Source of the DNA: Paraburkholderia adhaesiva
Lineage (GTDB): Bacteria; Pseudomonadota; Gammaproteobacteria; Burkholderiales; Burkholderiaceae
DNA length: 64,000 bases
Reading direction: 5' to 3'
Assembly: GCF_021390575.1 (NCBI RefSeq)
Contig: NZ_JAJEJQ010000001.1
Coordinates: 186,001 to 250,000 of the forward strand
Shown: in pieces, positions 25,349-34,372 of the stretch
Layout: every line of letters begins with the position of its first letter
How positions within the stretch are numbered: position 1 is the first letter of the stretch
The notes under the pieces: generated by a model
Seen by the model: only the letters and a program-made list of their open reading frames with translations
What the model was told of the DNA's origin: nothing
Database searches by the model: none
Program-made: the position numbers and the translations under genes

Positions 25349-26299
25349 TCAATACCCGCGTCCGAGATGCACGATGCCGCTCACGGTCTCGCCGCGAGCG
25401 AGCGCTTCAATCTTGTCTGCGACCTGAGAAATGGCTTCGTCACGCAACGTCAGCGCCGAACTGTGCGGCGTGATCGTGATGCGCGGTTCGCGCCAGAACG
25501 GATGATCGGCCGGGAGCGGTTCCTTGCGGAACACATCGAGTGTCGCTGCGGCGAGCGTGCCGTAGGCGAGCGCATCGAGCAGATCATGCTCGACCAGATG
25601 CGAGCCGCGCGCCACGTTCACGAGATACGCGCCGCGTTCGAGCTTCTCGAATACCCGCGTGTCGAGGATGTCCTCGGTATCGGGCGTGGCGGGCAGCAGG
25701 TTCACGAGCAGCTTCACGCCGTCGAGGAACGCGTCGAACTGCGGGCCATGCAACGCGCCCGAATAAGTCTCGATGCCGTCGAGCGTCTTCGCGCTGCGCG
25801 AGAAGCCGCGCACGGGCACGCCAAGCGAGGCGACCGCGCGCGCGACCTGCGAGCCCAGCACGCCGAGTCCGAGCACGCCCACCGTGAACGCTTCACGCGG
25901 ATGCGGCGCGAGCACATGCCATTCGTGCCGCGCCTGCGCCGCCGCGTATTCGTCGAATCGGCGCAGATAGCGCAGCACCGCGTGCTGCACGTATTCGCTC
26001 ATCTGCTGCGCCATTCCGGAGTCTTCGAGGCGCACTAGCAGCACGTCGCTCGGCAACGTTCCCGGCTTTTCGTGTTCGAGACCGAGAATGGCATCGACAC
26101 CCGCGCCGAGGTTGAATATCGCGCGCAAGCCGGGCCGCGCGGCCAGCAGTTCGCGCGGCGGATGCCAGACGACGGCGTAATCGGCGGGGGCGGTGTCGCC
26201 CGGTTGCCATTCGCGCAGTTCAGCGCCGGGCAGCGCGCGAGCGAGACCGTTGAGCCATGCGGACGCATCGGCCTGCGGCAGCCAGAACAGGATTTTCAT
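25349..26299 (-). CDS. ghrA: D-2-hydroxyacid dehydrogenase, glyoxylate/hydroxypyruvate reductase A type
   Basis: The 316-residue protein shows the D-2-hydroxyacid dehydrogenase layout: the NAD(P) fingerprint VGVLGLGVLGSQVA at about 140, the catalytic Arg in NVARGSHLVEHDLL, Glu in FRKEPLP and His in TPHSSALT. The divergent N-terminal substrate domain (ILFWLPQADASAWLNGL) and the GAGVD segment match the GhrA branch, which reduces glyoxylate and hydroxypyruvate with NADPH. I start at the ATG at 26299; an in-frame start 24 bp upstream would overlap the VOC gene. It follows the VOC gene by 13 nt, so they are co-transcribed. Confidence 0.88.
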   Translation of the reverse strand: MKILFWLPQADASAWLNGLARALPGAELREWQPGDTAPADYAVVWHPPRELLAARPGLRAIFNLGAGVDAILGLEHEKPGTLPSDVLLVRLEDSGMAQQMSEYVQHAVLRYLRRFDEYAAAQARHEWHVLAPHPREAFTVGVLGLGVLGSQVARAVASLGVPVRGFSRSAKTLDGIETYSGALHGPQFDAFLDGVKLLVNLLPATPDTEDILDTRVFEKLERGAYLVNVARGSHLVEHDLLDALAYGTLAAATLDVFRKEPLPADHPFWREPRITITPHSSALTLRDEAISQVADKIEALARGETVSGIVHLGRGY

Positions 26300-26312
26300 T
26301 GTGACGGATGCC

Positions 26313-26759
26313 TTACTTCGCAAAGAGCTGGCCGATATCGGCGAATGCCTTGAATTCGAGCGCGTTGCCGCTCGGATCGAGGAAGAACATCGTCGCCTGC
26401 TCGCCGACCTGACCCTTGAAGCGGATATACGGCTCGATCACGAACTTCGTGCCCGCGGCGCTAAGGCGGTCTGCGAGGGCGTGCCAGTCGTCCATCGAGA
26501 GTACGACGCCGAAGTGGCGCACCGGCACGTCGTGGCCATCGACCGGGTTGCGGCTGCGGTGGCCTATTTCGTCGGGGGCGAGGTGCGCGACCAGCTGATG
26601 GCCGAAGAAGTCGAAGTCGACCCAATCGGGTGAGCTGCGCCCTTCGGCGCAGCCGAGCAGTCCGCCGTAGAACGCGCGCGCGTCGTCGAGGCTCGTGACC
26701 GGAAAGGCGAGGTGAAACGGCTGCAGCGGACGCTGATTGATGCTCGTAGCCTGCGACAT
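26313..26759 (-). CDS. VOC-family (glyoxalase/bleomycin-resistance-like) protein
   Basis: The 148-residue protein has the two beta-alpha-beta-beta-beta modules of the VOC superfamily: [23 protein letters not shown] at the start, [13 protein letters not shown] in the middle, and the closing metal-ligand strand [15 protein letters not shown]. The His and Glu ligands are present. VOC proteins include dioxygenases, glyoxalases and resistance proteins; none of these is indicated specifically. Starts at the ATG at 26759 where similarity begins, and is followed after 13 nt by the GhrA-like gene, heading the minus-strand run. Confidence 0.87.
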   Translation of the reverse strand: MSQATSINQRPLQPFHLAFPVTSLDDARAFYGGLLGCAEGRSSPDWVDFDFFGHQLVAHLAPDEIGHRSRNPVDGHDVPVRHFGVVLSMDDWHALADRLSAAGTKFVIEPYIRFKGQVGEQATMFFLDPSGNALEFKAFADIGQLFAK

Positions 26760-26954
26760 GGGATCCCCCGTGGCTGGTGGTACTGCCCACATTCTACTTT
26801 TTCAGGACCTTGCCCGCCGCCCTTTCACCGCGCGAGGCGCGGTGCCACGGCCGCAGGCGGGCGATGCTGCAAAGCAAAGCGAAAAAAATTGGTTTGGCGC
26901 GCGGGCGCTGCGGATCACAATCGATTCACGCTTTGTCGCCACAAGGAAAAAATC

Positions 26955-27566
26955 ATGCTTTCGAGCGGAGGGACGCCCTGGCCGCCGGGACTCGTCACCG
27001 TGCCCGGGCTGCACGGCAGCGACGGCGCGCATTGGCAGACCTGGCTCGAGGGTCAGTTTTCGCGTGCGCTGCGGGTCGAGCAGGCCAACTGGGATGCCCC
27101 GGATCTCGCTGTCTGGAGCGCTGCGCTTTGTAGCTTGCTCGCGCGTGAGCGCGGGCCGTTCGTACTGGCCGCGCACAGCTTCGGCTGCCTCGTTGCGGCA
27201 CATGCGTTGCAGCACGGTGCTGCTCGCGCCGATGTCGTGGGCGTTCTGTTTGTTGCGCCTGCAAGCCCGGAGAAATTCCGCTTCGCGGGCGCGTTCGATG
27301 CGCGACGCCTGAGTGTGCCGTCGATCCTGATCGGCAGCGAAACCGACCCGTGGATGCCGCTTTCCGGCGCACGCGAGCTTGCGCAGCGTCTGGGCAGCGC
27401 GTTTGTGAATCTCGGCGACGCGGGGCATATCAACACGGCAGCGGGCTTTGGGCCGTGGCCGCGTGCGAAGGATTTCATCGACACGCTTGTGCAGTGCGAG
27501 GCACCAAGGTCGCTGCACCATGCGCCGAACGCGAGCACCGAGGGCGGCCAGCGCGCGCTCGTGTGA
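26955..27566 (+). CDS. RBBP9/YdeN-family serine hydrolase
   Basis: The 203-residue protein is a small alpha/beta hydrolase of the RBBP9/YdeN family (DUF1234-type). It has the opening VTVPGLHGSDGAHWQTWLE, the nucleophile elbow AHSFGCLVA (Ser near residue 73), the acid in GSETDPWMPLS and the His in GDAGHINTAAGFG, so the triad is complete. Members hydrolyse ester bonds but physiological substrates are unknown. I start at the ATG at 26955, with AAGGA about 9 nt upstream. It stands alone, divergent from the VOC gene and convergent with acetate kinase. Confidence 0.88.
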   Translation: MLSSGGTPWPPGLVTVPGLHGSDGAHWQTWLEGQFSRALRVEQANWDAPDLAVWSAALCSLLARERGPFVLAAHSFGCLVAAHALQHGAARADVVGVLFVAPASPEKFRFAGAFDARRLSVPSILIGSETDPWMPLSGARELAQRLGSAFVNLGDAGHINTAAGFGPWPRAKDFIDTLVQCEAPRSLHHAPNASTEGGQRALV

Positions 27567-27581
27567 GCCAGAGCCCGTCTT

Positions 27582-28829
27582 TCAGGACTTCAACATCTCG
27601 CGCAAGAGACGCGCCGTGTGCAGCGCGATCATGCCTTCCTCGTCGGTGCGAATGGCGAAGACCGGCACGCGGCTTTCGCGCGTGCTGACGTGATCGTGAT
27701 TTGCGGCGTTCGCTTCCGGGTCGATTTCCATGCCGAAGAGCGGCTTGAGCCGCTCGACGACCTTCGCGCGGATCGGCGCCGAGTTTTCGCCGATGCCAGC
27801 CGTGAACACGAGTCCGTCGATTCCGCCCAGCCCCACCGCGAGCTTGCCGATCTCCTGCGCGATACGGAACGTGTAAAAGTCGACGGCGAGCTTCGCGTGT
27901 TCGCTGTCGCTCGCGAGCAGTTCGCGCATATCGCTGCTCACGCCCGACAGGCCCTTGAGCCCCGAGTCGTGATAGAGCAGCTTTTCGATCGCGTCGTGAT
28001 CCATGCCGCGTTCCATCATCCACAGCACCACGCCCGCGTCGAGCGCGCCGCAGCGCGTGCCCATCGGCAGGCCGTCGAGCGCGGTCAGGCCCATGGTCGT
28101 CTCGACGCTTTTGCCGTTGTTCATCGCGCACAGGCTCGCGCCGTTGCCGAGATGCGCGACGATCACGCGTCCACGTGCGATGTCGGGCGCAACGAGATGC
28201 AGATGCCGCGAGATGTATTCATACGACAGGCCGTGAAATCCGTAACGGCGGATACCGTCCGCGAAATAGCTGTACGGCAACGCGAAGAGTTGCGCGAGGG
28301 TGCCCGTCGTCGCGTGGAAGGCCGTGTCGAAGCACGCGACCTGCGGAAGTTCGGGCGCGGCCTCGCGTACCGCACGGATCGCCGCGAGGTTGTGCGGCTG
28401 GTGTAGCGGGGCGAGCGGCGTGAGCGCGTCGAGCTCGTCGATGACTTTGTCGTCGATGAGCACCGCGTCCGCATAGTGCGGACCGCCGTGCACGACGCGA
28501 TGTCCGATCGCGGCGGGCGGCGTTTCTCGCAGACCCACCGCGAGCACGAGGCGCAGGAGGCGGAAGGCGCCGTCGTGGTCGGCGACCTGTGCGACGGGAA
28601 AGTGCTCGTCGACGATGAGCTTCCCGTCGGCCATATGTGCGACCACGCGCGGCGCGACGCCGATGCCTTCGATCTGGCCGCCCGCGCCATGGATCGCGCG
28701 CATGCCGCCCTCGACGTTCGGATCGTCGATGACGCGATACACCGAACACTTGATGCTCGACGAGCCCGCGTTGACGACGAGCACGACATGGCCTTCATCG
28801 TGATGCGGATGCGCTGGTTGTGTACTCAC
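27582..28829 (-). CDS. ackA: Acetate kinase
   Basis: The 415-residue protein is a full-length acetate/propionate kinase: VVNAGSSSIKCSVYR near the N-terminus, HRVVHGG, the CFDTAFH segment, HLGNGASLCAMNNGKSVETT and MGLTALDGLPMGTRCG, and the adenosine loop FTAGIGENSA. It interconverts acetyl phosphate plus ADP with acetate plus ATP. I choose the GTG at 28827-28829 because AGGAG stands 5 nt upstream; an in-frame GTG six codons earlier would bury that site. It lies downstream of a phosphotransacetylase gene on the same strand, forming a Pta-AckA pair. Confidence 0.95.
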   Translation of the reverse strand: MSTQPAHPHHDEGHVVLVVNAGSSSIKCSVYRVIDDPNVEGGMRAIHGAGGQIEGIGVAPRVVAHMADGKLIVDEHFPVAQVADHDGAFRLLRLVLAVGLRETPPAAIGHRVVHGGPHYADAVLIDDKVIDELDALTPLAPLHQPHNLAAIRAVREAAPELPQVACFDTAFHATTGTLAQLFALPYSYFADGIRRYGFHGLSYEYISRHLHLVAPDIARGRVIVAHLGNGASLCAMNNGKSVETTMGLTALDGLPMGTRCGALDAGVVLWMMERGMDHDAIEKLLYHDSGLKGLSGVSSDMRELLASDSEHAKLAVDFYTFRIAQEIGKLAVGLGGIDGLVFTAGIGENSAPIRAKVVERLKPLFGMEIDPEANAANHDHVSTRESRVPVFAIRTDEEGMIALHTARLLREMLKS

Positions 28830-28925
28830 GTGATCTCCTGTTGGCACGAGTCAGTGCTTTAGCTGTCGGGCTGAGTTAGCGCTTCAGCACTTACTCCGGC
28901 CCCACGCAGGGCACCTACTCTGGCC

Positions 28926-29864
28926 TCATGCAGCGTTGTTCTTGCCCGCGCGCCGCGCGTGCGCGACCAGCACCGCGATCGCGCAACTGCCGATGCGCGA
29001 TCGCACAGTGTCGGCGCGGCTCGTGAGAATGATGGGCACGCGCGCGCCGAGGACAATACCGGCCGCTTCCGCGCCGGCAAGGAAAGTGAGTTGCTTCGCG
29101 AGCATGTTGCCCGCTTCGAGGTCGGGCACGAGCAGGATGTCCGGGTCGCCCGCGACCTCGGAGACGATGCCCTTGATATGTGCCGCTTCCTTGTTGATGG
29201 CGTTATCGAAGGCGAGCGGACCGTCGAGCATGGCACCCGTGATCTGGCCGCGGTCGGCCATCTTGCAGAGCGCGGCGGCGTCGATCGTCGAGGGCATCTT
29301 GTCGGATACGGTCTCGACTGCGGCGAGAATTGCGACCTTCGGCGTGACCATCCCGAGCGCCTGCACGAGTTCGATCGCGTTGCGTACGATGTCGGCCTTG
29401 TCGGCGAGCTTCGGGAAGATGTTGACGGCCGCGTCGGTGATGAAGAGCGGCTTGTGATACGAGGGCACGTCCATCGCGAAGACGTGCGACAGACGGCGCT
29501 CGGTGCGCAGGCCCGTGGTGGCCGATGCAACTTCGTGCAGGAGTTCGTCGCTGTGCAGGCTGCCCTTCATGAGCAGTTCGGCTTCGCCCGAGCGCACGGC
29601 GAGCACCGCGCGCGCCGCCGATGCATGGCTATGGGGCGCGTCGATGATCGTCACACCGTCGAGCGAGTGCTGTGCCTCCTCGGCCACGGCGCGAATCCTC
29701 GCCTCGGGTCCGATGAGCAGGGGGACGATCAGGCCGAGGCTCGCGGCGTCGAGTGCACCCGTGAGCGAAGAGACGTCGCACGGATGCGCCACGGCCGTGG
29801 GCACGGGCGCCAGGCTGCTGCAACGTTCGAGCAAAACCGAATACTTGTCGTGCGATGAAGCCAT
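28926..29864 (-). CDS. pta: Phosphate acetyl/butyryltransferase
   Basis: The 312-residue protein is a compact PTA_PTB-family enzyme, lacking the long regulatory N-terminus of E. coli Pta. Recognisable parts are GLIVPLLIGPEARIRAVAEE, LLMKGSLHSDELLHEV, FITDAAVNIFPKLADKADIV and LDGPLAFDNAINKEAA. It transfers an acyl group between CoA and phosphate; together with the following acetate kinase it forms an acetyl-CoA to acetate (or reverse) path. The start at 29864 has GGAG upstream. The neighbouring DUF3141 gene is divergent. Acetyl versus butyryl preference cannot be read from the sequence; the symbol is by context. Confidence 0.88.
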   Translation of the reverse strand: MASSHDKYSVLLERCSSLAPVPTAVAHPCDVSSLTGALDAASLGLIVPLLIGPEARIRAVAEEAQHSLDGVTIIDAPHSHASAARAVLAVRSGEAELLMKGSLHSDELLHEVASATTGLRTERRLSHVFAMDVPSYHKPLFITDAAVNIFPKLADKADIVRNAIELVQALGMVTPKVAILAAVETVSDKMPSTIDAAALCKMADRGQITGAMLDGPLAFDNAINKEAAHIKGIVSEVAGDPDILLVPDLEAGNMLAKQLTFLAGAEAAGIVLGARVPIILTSRADTVRSRIGSCAIAVLVAHARRAGKNNAA

Positions 29865-30274
29865 GGGGTGTCTCCAGGCTGTACCACGGAAGGACGGCGC
29901 CGTGCGTGGGGTCGGATGCTGCGGCGCGCAACGCGCTGACAGTGTAATGCAGCGCATCGCTTGCCGGCCGGAAAATGCGACGCACTGACGCTGCAGGGCG
30001 CGCAGCGCCGTGTCACGCGCCGTTCACGCGGTCCAGCGATGATGAACGATGGGCCATACGCTGTAGCCCTTTTTTACCTGCCTTGACTTTCGACAAGTCG
30101 CTGCCTACATTGGGATATTGCAGTGCAGCATAAATGCTGTGTCCCTACGTTATTCGGGCCCCCATGCGTCAAGCGCCGCGTTTTTTTCGCGTGCGCACAT
30201 TGGCAGTCTGGCCGTGCTGAGCGCAGGCCGTGCGCGATGCGGCCGGTGGTTCCCCGTTAAAGGAGATTCGTGTC
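29865..30274. other. Divergent promoter region between pta and the DUF3141 gene
   Basis: This 410-bp region separates two divergently transcribed genes of one functional cluster. A near-consensus sigma-70 promoter lies at 30083-30111. A long untranslated leader (about 150 nt) lies between it and the DUF3141 start, with no gene or recognised riboswitch. The pta-side promoter was not located. Confidence 0.5.
30083..30111 (+). promoter_or_regulatory. Sigma-70 promoter of the DUF3141 gene
   Basis: TTGACT (30083-30088) and TACATT (30106-30111) are separated by exactly 17 nt. The spacer contains the dyad CGACAAGTCG (30091-30100), which overlaps the wider repeat GACTT/AAGTC and could be a repressor site. 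Transcription would start near 30118. Confidence 0.65.
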
Positions 30275-32899
30275 GTGGCAGTTTCCGCCCCTACGTCCGC
30301 CGCCGTTCCGTCCCTCGCTTCCTTTCCCGGCGTACCGGTTCCGGTCCCGGTTGCGATGCAGCCGCTCTATGAGTACCTCTACGACGCCTGGCAACGCAGC
30401 GTGCTGTTCCTCGACGTCCTGCGCGAGCGCGGCAATGAGACCTATCTGCACGAGAAAGCCGGCATGCCGCCGGTGCTGCGCTTCGAGTACGAAGTGATCG
30501 CCGATGGCCGCGAACTGAGCGATCCGTGCAACTACGCGCTCCTGCGAATGTTGCCCGAGGAGGGTGCACCCACCGATCCGCGCAAGCGTCCCTTCGTCGT
30601 CATCGATCCGCGCGCCGGCCATGGCCCCGGCATCGCGGGCTTCAAGATGGACAGCGAAGTGGGCATCGCCTTGCGCAAGGGGCATCCGTGCTACTTCGTG
30701 ACGTTCTTCCCGGCGCCGTGCGAAACGCAGACCATTCAGTCGGTCGCGAAGGCCGAAGCCGTGTTCATCCGCAAGGTGCGCGAACTGCATCCGCAGTCGG
30801 ATGGCCTGCCGTTCATCATCGGCAACTGCCAGGGTGGCTGGGCCGCCGCGCTGCTTGCGGCGTCGGCGCCGGAACTCGTCGGGCCGCTCATGCTCGCAGG
30901 CTCGCCGCTCTCGTACTGGGCGGGCGTCAAGGGCAAGAATCCGATGCGCTATTCGGGCGGCATGCTCGGCGGCACGTGGATGTCGTCGCTCGCGTCGGAC
31001 CTCGGCGACGGCCACTTCGACGGCGCGCATCTCGTACAGAACTTCGAGAACCTCAATCCCTCGAACACGTTCTGGGGCAAGCTCTACAACCTCTACGCGA
31101 ACGTCGATACGGAGCGCGAGCGCTTCCTCGAATTCGAGCGCTGGTGGGGCGGCCACTTCCAGCTGAACCGTGCCGAGATCGACTGGATCGTGCAGAACCT
31201 GTTCGTCGGCAATCACCTGACGCGCAATGAGGTGTATGCGAAGAACGCACGCGCGCCCGTCGATCTGCGCAACATCCGCACGCCGATCATCGTGCTCGCT
31301 TCCTGGGGCGACAACATCACGCCACCGCAGCAGGCGCTGAACTGGATTCCGGACCTCTACGCGAGCGTCGATGAAATCATCGCGAACGAACAGGTCATCG
31401 TCTATTGCCTGCACGACAAGGTCGGACACCTCGGCATCTTCGTTTCGTCGAGCGTGGCAAACAAGGAGCACACCGAACTATTTTCGGCGCTCGATTTGAT
31501 CGACGTGCTGCCGCCGGGCCTCTACGAGGCGAAGATCACCGACACGAAACCGGAAGCGGGCCGCCTCGAAGCGCAAGAAGGGCGCTACGAGATCCGCTTC
31601 GAGCGGCGCGAGATCGAGGACATCCTCGCGCTCGACGACGGTCGCGACGACGAGCAGCCGTTCGAGGTGGTGCGCCGCTTCTCCGAGGTCAACCAGCGGA
31701 ATTATGACCTGTATGCCTCGCCGTTCGTGCGGGCGTCGAGCAATGCGTTCTCCGCGCACATGCTGCGCGAGACGCATCCGTCGCGTCTCGAGCGCAGCGT
31801 GCTGAGCGACGCGAATCCGGCGCTACTCGTGCTGCCCGCCGTCGCGGAGCAAGTGCGCGAGCATCGTCAGCCCGCCGCGCCCGACAATCCATTCACGCTG
31901 CTCGAAAAGCAGATGTCGGCGAGCATCGAATCCGCGTGGGACACGTTCCGCGATACGCGCGATGCATGGATCGAGAGCACGTTCTACAACGTCTATACCG
32001 CGCCGTGGGTGCAGTCATTGCTGGGCGTCGCGCCGAACCAGCCGCTCGATCCGATCGCGCCGCCGATGGTGGAGCTGCGCAAGGAGCTTGCACAGCTGCG
32101 CTTGCGCGCGGCGCGCGAGAACCTGCGCACGGGCACGATCCTCGATGCGTTCATGCGCATCAGGGCGTACATCGTCGACGAGATGCGCACGGTGTCATAC
32201 CGTCCGTTCCAGCGTATGCGTGAGCTTGCGCGCGAGTACCTCGGCGCGAAGGAGCCGACCATCGCCGAACTGAAGGAGGCTGCGCGACGCCAGGGTGCGA
32301 TCGTGCAGCTCGATCCGAAGGCCGCGATCGCGGCGCTGCCCGACCTCGTGCCCGAAATGGCCACGCGGCGCGCGCTGCTCGCGGCGGTCTATCGCATTGC
32401 GACGGTGGCGGGTCCGCTCGAAGGCGAGCGCCGCGAGCGTTTCCGCGACGTGCAGCGGGCGCTCGGCATCGAGCCGGGCAGCGAGCGTGGTGAGTTGCCG
32501 CCGCCGAACGGTGGGGCGGCGTCAGGTGGCGGCGTGCCGGTGTCGGGTACGGTGGGTTCGGGCAACGTTGCGGGTGCCACGGGGCAGGTTGGCGCCGCTC
32601 AGGCTTTCGACCGTGTGGTGATCGCCGCGCCGGGTGACGGCGCGCCGAAGCAACCTGTCGCGAAGACGCCGGCGCGCGAGGCTGTCGCCACTGCCGATGC
32701 CACCAGCAAGAAAACGAAGCGCACACCGGCGAAGGGCAAGGTGGCGGCGAGTCGTGCCCATGCAAGTGCCGCGGACGCGCCCGCCGCCAAGACCGCGCGC
32801 CGCGCGCGTGCGGGTGCTGCGCCGTCGTCGGCGCGCGCCGCGGGAACGGCACCCGCACGCCGCCGCGCTACGCGCGCGTCGGGCGCATCGGACGAGTAA
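30275..32899 (+). CDS. DUF3141 protein: PHA-synthase-like alpha/beta hydrolase with a basic C-terminal tail
   Basis: The 874-residue protein matches DUF3141 (PF11339). Residues 30-60 hold the conserved YEYLYDAWQRSVLFLDVLRERG. An alpha/beta hydrolase core follows with the elbow IIGNCQGGWAAALL, where C185 replaces Ser as in PHA synthase lipase boxes, plus D346 (SWGDNITPP) and H385 (DKVGHLGIF). A helical middle part and an Ala/Lys/Arg-rich tail from about 740 (KKTKRTPAKGK, AKTARRARAG) resemble histone H1-like or PHA-granule DNA-binding tails. I start at the GTG at 30275 with AGGAG 9 nt upstream. It is divergent from pta-ackA, and a fabI remnant follows. The family function is unknown; a role in acyl-CoA or PHA metabolism is inference. 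Confidence 0.88.
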   Translation: MAVSAPTSAAVPSLASFPGVPVPVPVAMQPLYEYLYDAWQRSVLFLDVLRERGNETYLHEKAGMPPVLRFEYEVIADGRELSDPCNYALLRMLPEEGAPTDPRKRPFVVIDPRAGHGPGIAGFKMDSEVGIALRKGHPCYFVTFFPAPCETQTIQSVAKAEAVFIRKVRELHPQSDGLPFIIGNCQGGWAAALLAASAPELVGPLMLAGSPLSYWAGVKGKNPMRYSGGMLGGTWMSSLASDLGDGHFDGAHLVQNFENLNPSNTFWGKLYNLYANVDTERERFLEFERWWGGHFQLNRAEIDWIVQNLFVGNHLTRNEVYAKNARAPVDLRNIRTPIIVLASWGDNITPPQQALNWIPDLYASVDEIIANEQVIVYCLHDKVGHLGIFVSSSVANKEHTELFSALDLIDVLPPGLYEAKITDTKPEAGRLEAQEGRYEIRFERREIEDILALDDGRDDEQPFEVVRRFSEVNQRNYDLYASPFVRASSNAFSAHMLRETHPSRLERSVLSDANPALLVLPAVAEQVREHRQPAAPDNPFTLLEKQMSASIESAWDTFRDTRDAWIESTFYNVYTAPWVQSLLGVAPNQPLDPIAPPMVELRKELAQLRLRAARENLRTGTILDAFMRIRAYIVDEMRTVSYRPFQRMRELAREYLGAKEPTIAELKEAARRQGAIVQLDPKAAIAALPDLVPEMATRRALLAAVYRIATVAGPLEGERRERFRDVQRALGIEPGSERGELPPPNGGAASGGGVPVSGTVGSGNVAGATGQVGAAQAFDRVVIAAPGDGAPKQPVAKTPAREAVATADATSKKTKRTPAKGKVAASRAHASAADAPAAKTARRARAGAAPSSARAAGTAPARRRATRASGASDE

Positions 32900-32913
32900 C
32901 GTTACCGGCCCGG

Positions 32914-33123
32914 CGCTCGCCGGGGCCGCTCAAGTCGCGCGCGGCGTCGGGACTGCCCGACGTCGACCCGACGGTCGCCCACGCCGTCGAGGGCGTCAAC
33001 ATCACGGATGTGGGCGACACCTCGGCTTACCGCTCGCCGCGCTACGCGTGCCACATGAGCGGCAACACGGTCTGTATCGACGGCGGCGCGCACGTCACGG
33101 CGTGCGCGCCGCGCCGCTTATAA
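32914..33123 (+). pseudogene. C-terminal remnant of an enoyl-ACP reductase (fabI-type) gene
   Basis: An open stretch in one frame just after the DUF3141 stop reads GPLKSRAASGL (about 32923) then VNITDVGDTSAY and MSGNTVCIDGGAHVTA, ending at TAA (33121-33123). This is the end of FabI-type short-chain reductases in correct order (GPxKTxAASGI, DVG, TGNTVYVDGG). The nucleotide-binding and catalytic parts are missing, there is no start codon with a ribosome binding site, and several conserved residues have changed (Cys for Tyr in VCIDGG). The family is often encoded beside DUF3141-pta-ackA, which supports the reading. The left end is approximate. Confidence 0.7.
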
Positions 33124-33254
33124 CGAAACGGCAGAAGCTACATTCGAATCAATCTAACGAGCGCGTGGGATCCCGCTAGAATCGGTCGTCCGTTGTCAGC
33201 CGTATGAAAACAGCGGTAAACGACGACGCTTTCTTTCGACAGACGGGGACCATC

Positions 33255-34265
33255 ATGGCAGGCTGGGGACGCGCATCGCGCTGGGTAGGCGCGGGCATCA
33301 TCGCACTGGCGACGGGTGCTGCGCATGCGGACACGTCGCTGCTCAACGTCTCTTACGACGTGACGCGCGAGCTGTACAAGGACATCAACGCAAGCTTCAT
33401 CGCCGACTATCAGAAGAAGACCGGCGAGACCGTATCGATCAAGCAGTCGCACGGTGCGTCGAGTGCGCAGGCGCTTTCGGTGCTCCAAGGCCTGCAGGCC
33501 GACGTCGTGACGATGAACCAGCCGAACGACATCGACTTGCTCGCGGAGAAAGGGCACATCGTGCCAGAGAGCTGGCGCGCTCGTCTGCCCAACGACAGCG
33601 CCCCGTACACCACGACGATGGTGTTCCTCGTGCGCAAGGGCAACCCGAAGCACATCAAAGACTGGGATGACCTCGCGAAGCCGGGTGTCCAGGTCGTGAT
33701 CGCGAATCCGAAGACCTCGGGCAACGGCCGCTATACGTACCTTGCGGCGTGGGGCTATCGCAAGCTGCACGGCGCAACCGATGCGCAGGCGCTCGATTTC
33801 GAACGCGCGCTGATCAAGAACGTGCCGGTGCTGGACGCGGGCGGCCGGGGTGCCACGACGACGTTCACGCAGCGCGGTATCGGCGACGTGCTCGTGACGT
33901 TCGAGAACGAAGTGTCGCTGATCGACACGGGCGCCGATGGAAAGGAGTTCGAAGCAGTTTATCCGTCGGTGAGCCTGATTGCGGCGCCGCCGGTGACGAT
34001 CGTCGACAAGGTCGTGGACAAGCGCGGCACGCGCAAGCTGGCGCAGGCGTATCTCGACTATCTGTACTCGCCGGCAGCGCAGGAAATCATCGCGCAGCAC
34101 CACTTGCGTCCGCGCGATGCCGGCGTACTCGCGAAGCACGCCAGCGAATTCAAGCCGATCAAGACCTTCACGGTCGAGCAGATGTTCGGTGGCTGGCAGA
34201 AGGCACAGGCCACGCACTTCGCGGATGGCGGCACGTTCGACCAGATCGTCACCGGACGTGAATAA
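33255..34265 (+). CDS. sbp: Sulfate/thiosulfate ABC transporter periplasmic binding protein
   Basis: The 336-residue precursor has a signal peptide (GWGRASRWVGAGIIALATGAAHA) and the sulfate-binding-protein blocks LLNVSYDVTRELYKDINASF, QSHGASSAQALSVLQGLQADVVTMNQ and ANPKTSGNGRYTYLAAWG. The AGGRGATTTFTQRGIGDVLVT segment binds the anion by backbone amides. It would deliver sulfate to a CysTWA permease, none of which is encoded here, so it is an orphan component. I start at the ATG at 33255 (GGGGACC upstream); an in-frame start 51 bp earlier is possible. A strong terminator follows. Confidence 0.9.
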   Translation: MAGWGRASRWVGAGIIALATGAAHADTSLLNVSYDVTRELYKDINASFIADYQKKTGETVSIKQSHGASSAQALSVLQGLQADVVTMNQPNDIDLLAEKGHIVPESWRARLPNDSAPYTTTMVFLVRKGNPKHIKDWDDLAKPGVQVVIANPKTSGNGRYTYLAAWGYRKLHGATDAQALDFERALIKNVPVLDAGGRGATTTFTQRGIGDVLVTFENEVSLIDTGADGKEFEAVYPSVSLIAAPPVTIVDKVVDKRGTRKLAQAYLDYLYSPAAQEIIAQHHLRPRDAGVLAKHASEFKPIKTFTVEQMFGGWQKAQATHFADGGTFDQIVTGRE

Positions 34266-34300
34266 CCGTCGATAACCGCCGCGCCGTTGCGCGCAAAAGA

Positions 34301-34338
34301 AAAAACGCCTCGCAGGTCACAGCCTGCGAGGCGTTTTG
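34301..34338. terminator. Bidirectional rho-independent terminator
   Basis: ACGCCTCGCAGG and CCTGCGAGGCGT form a perfect 12-bp stem around TCACAG, with an A-run on the left and a T-run on the right. It lies between the sulfate-binding-protein gene and the convergent small secreted-protein gene and can serve both. Confidence 0.92.
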
Positions 34339-34372
34339 CTATTGGCGACCGGTTATCGGCTGGCCGCGCGCA

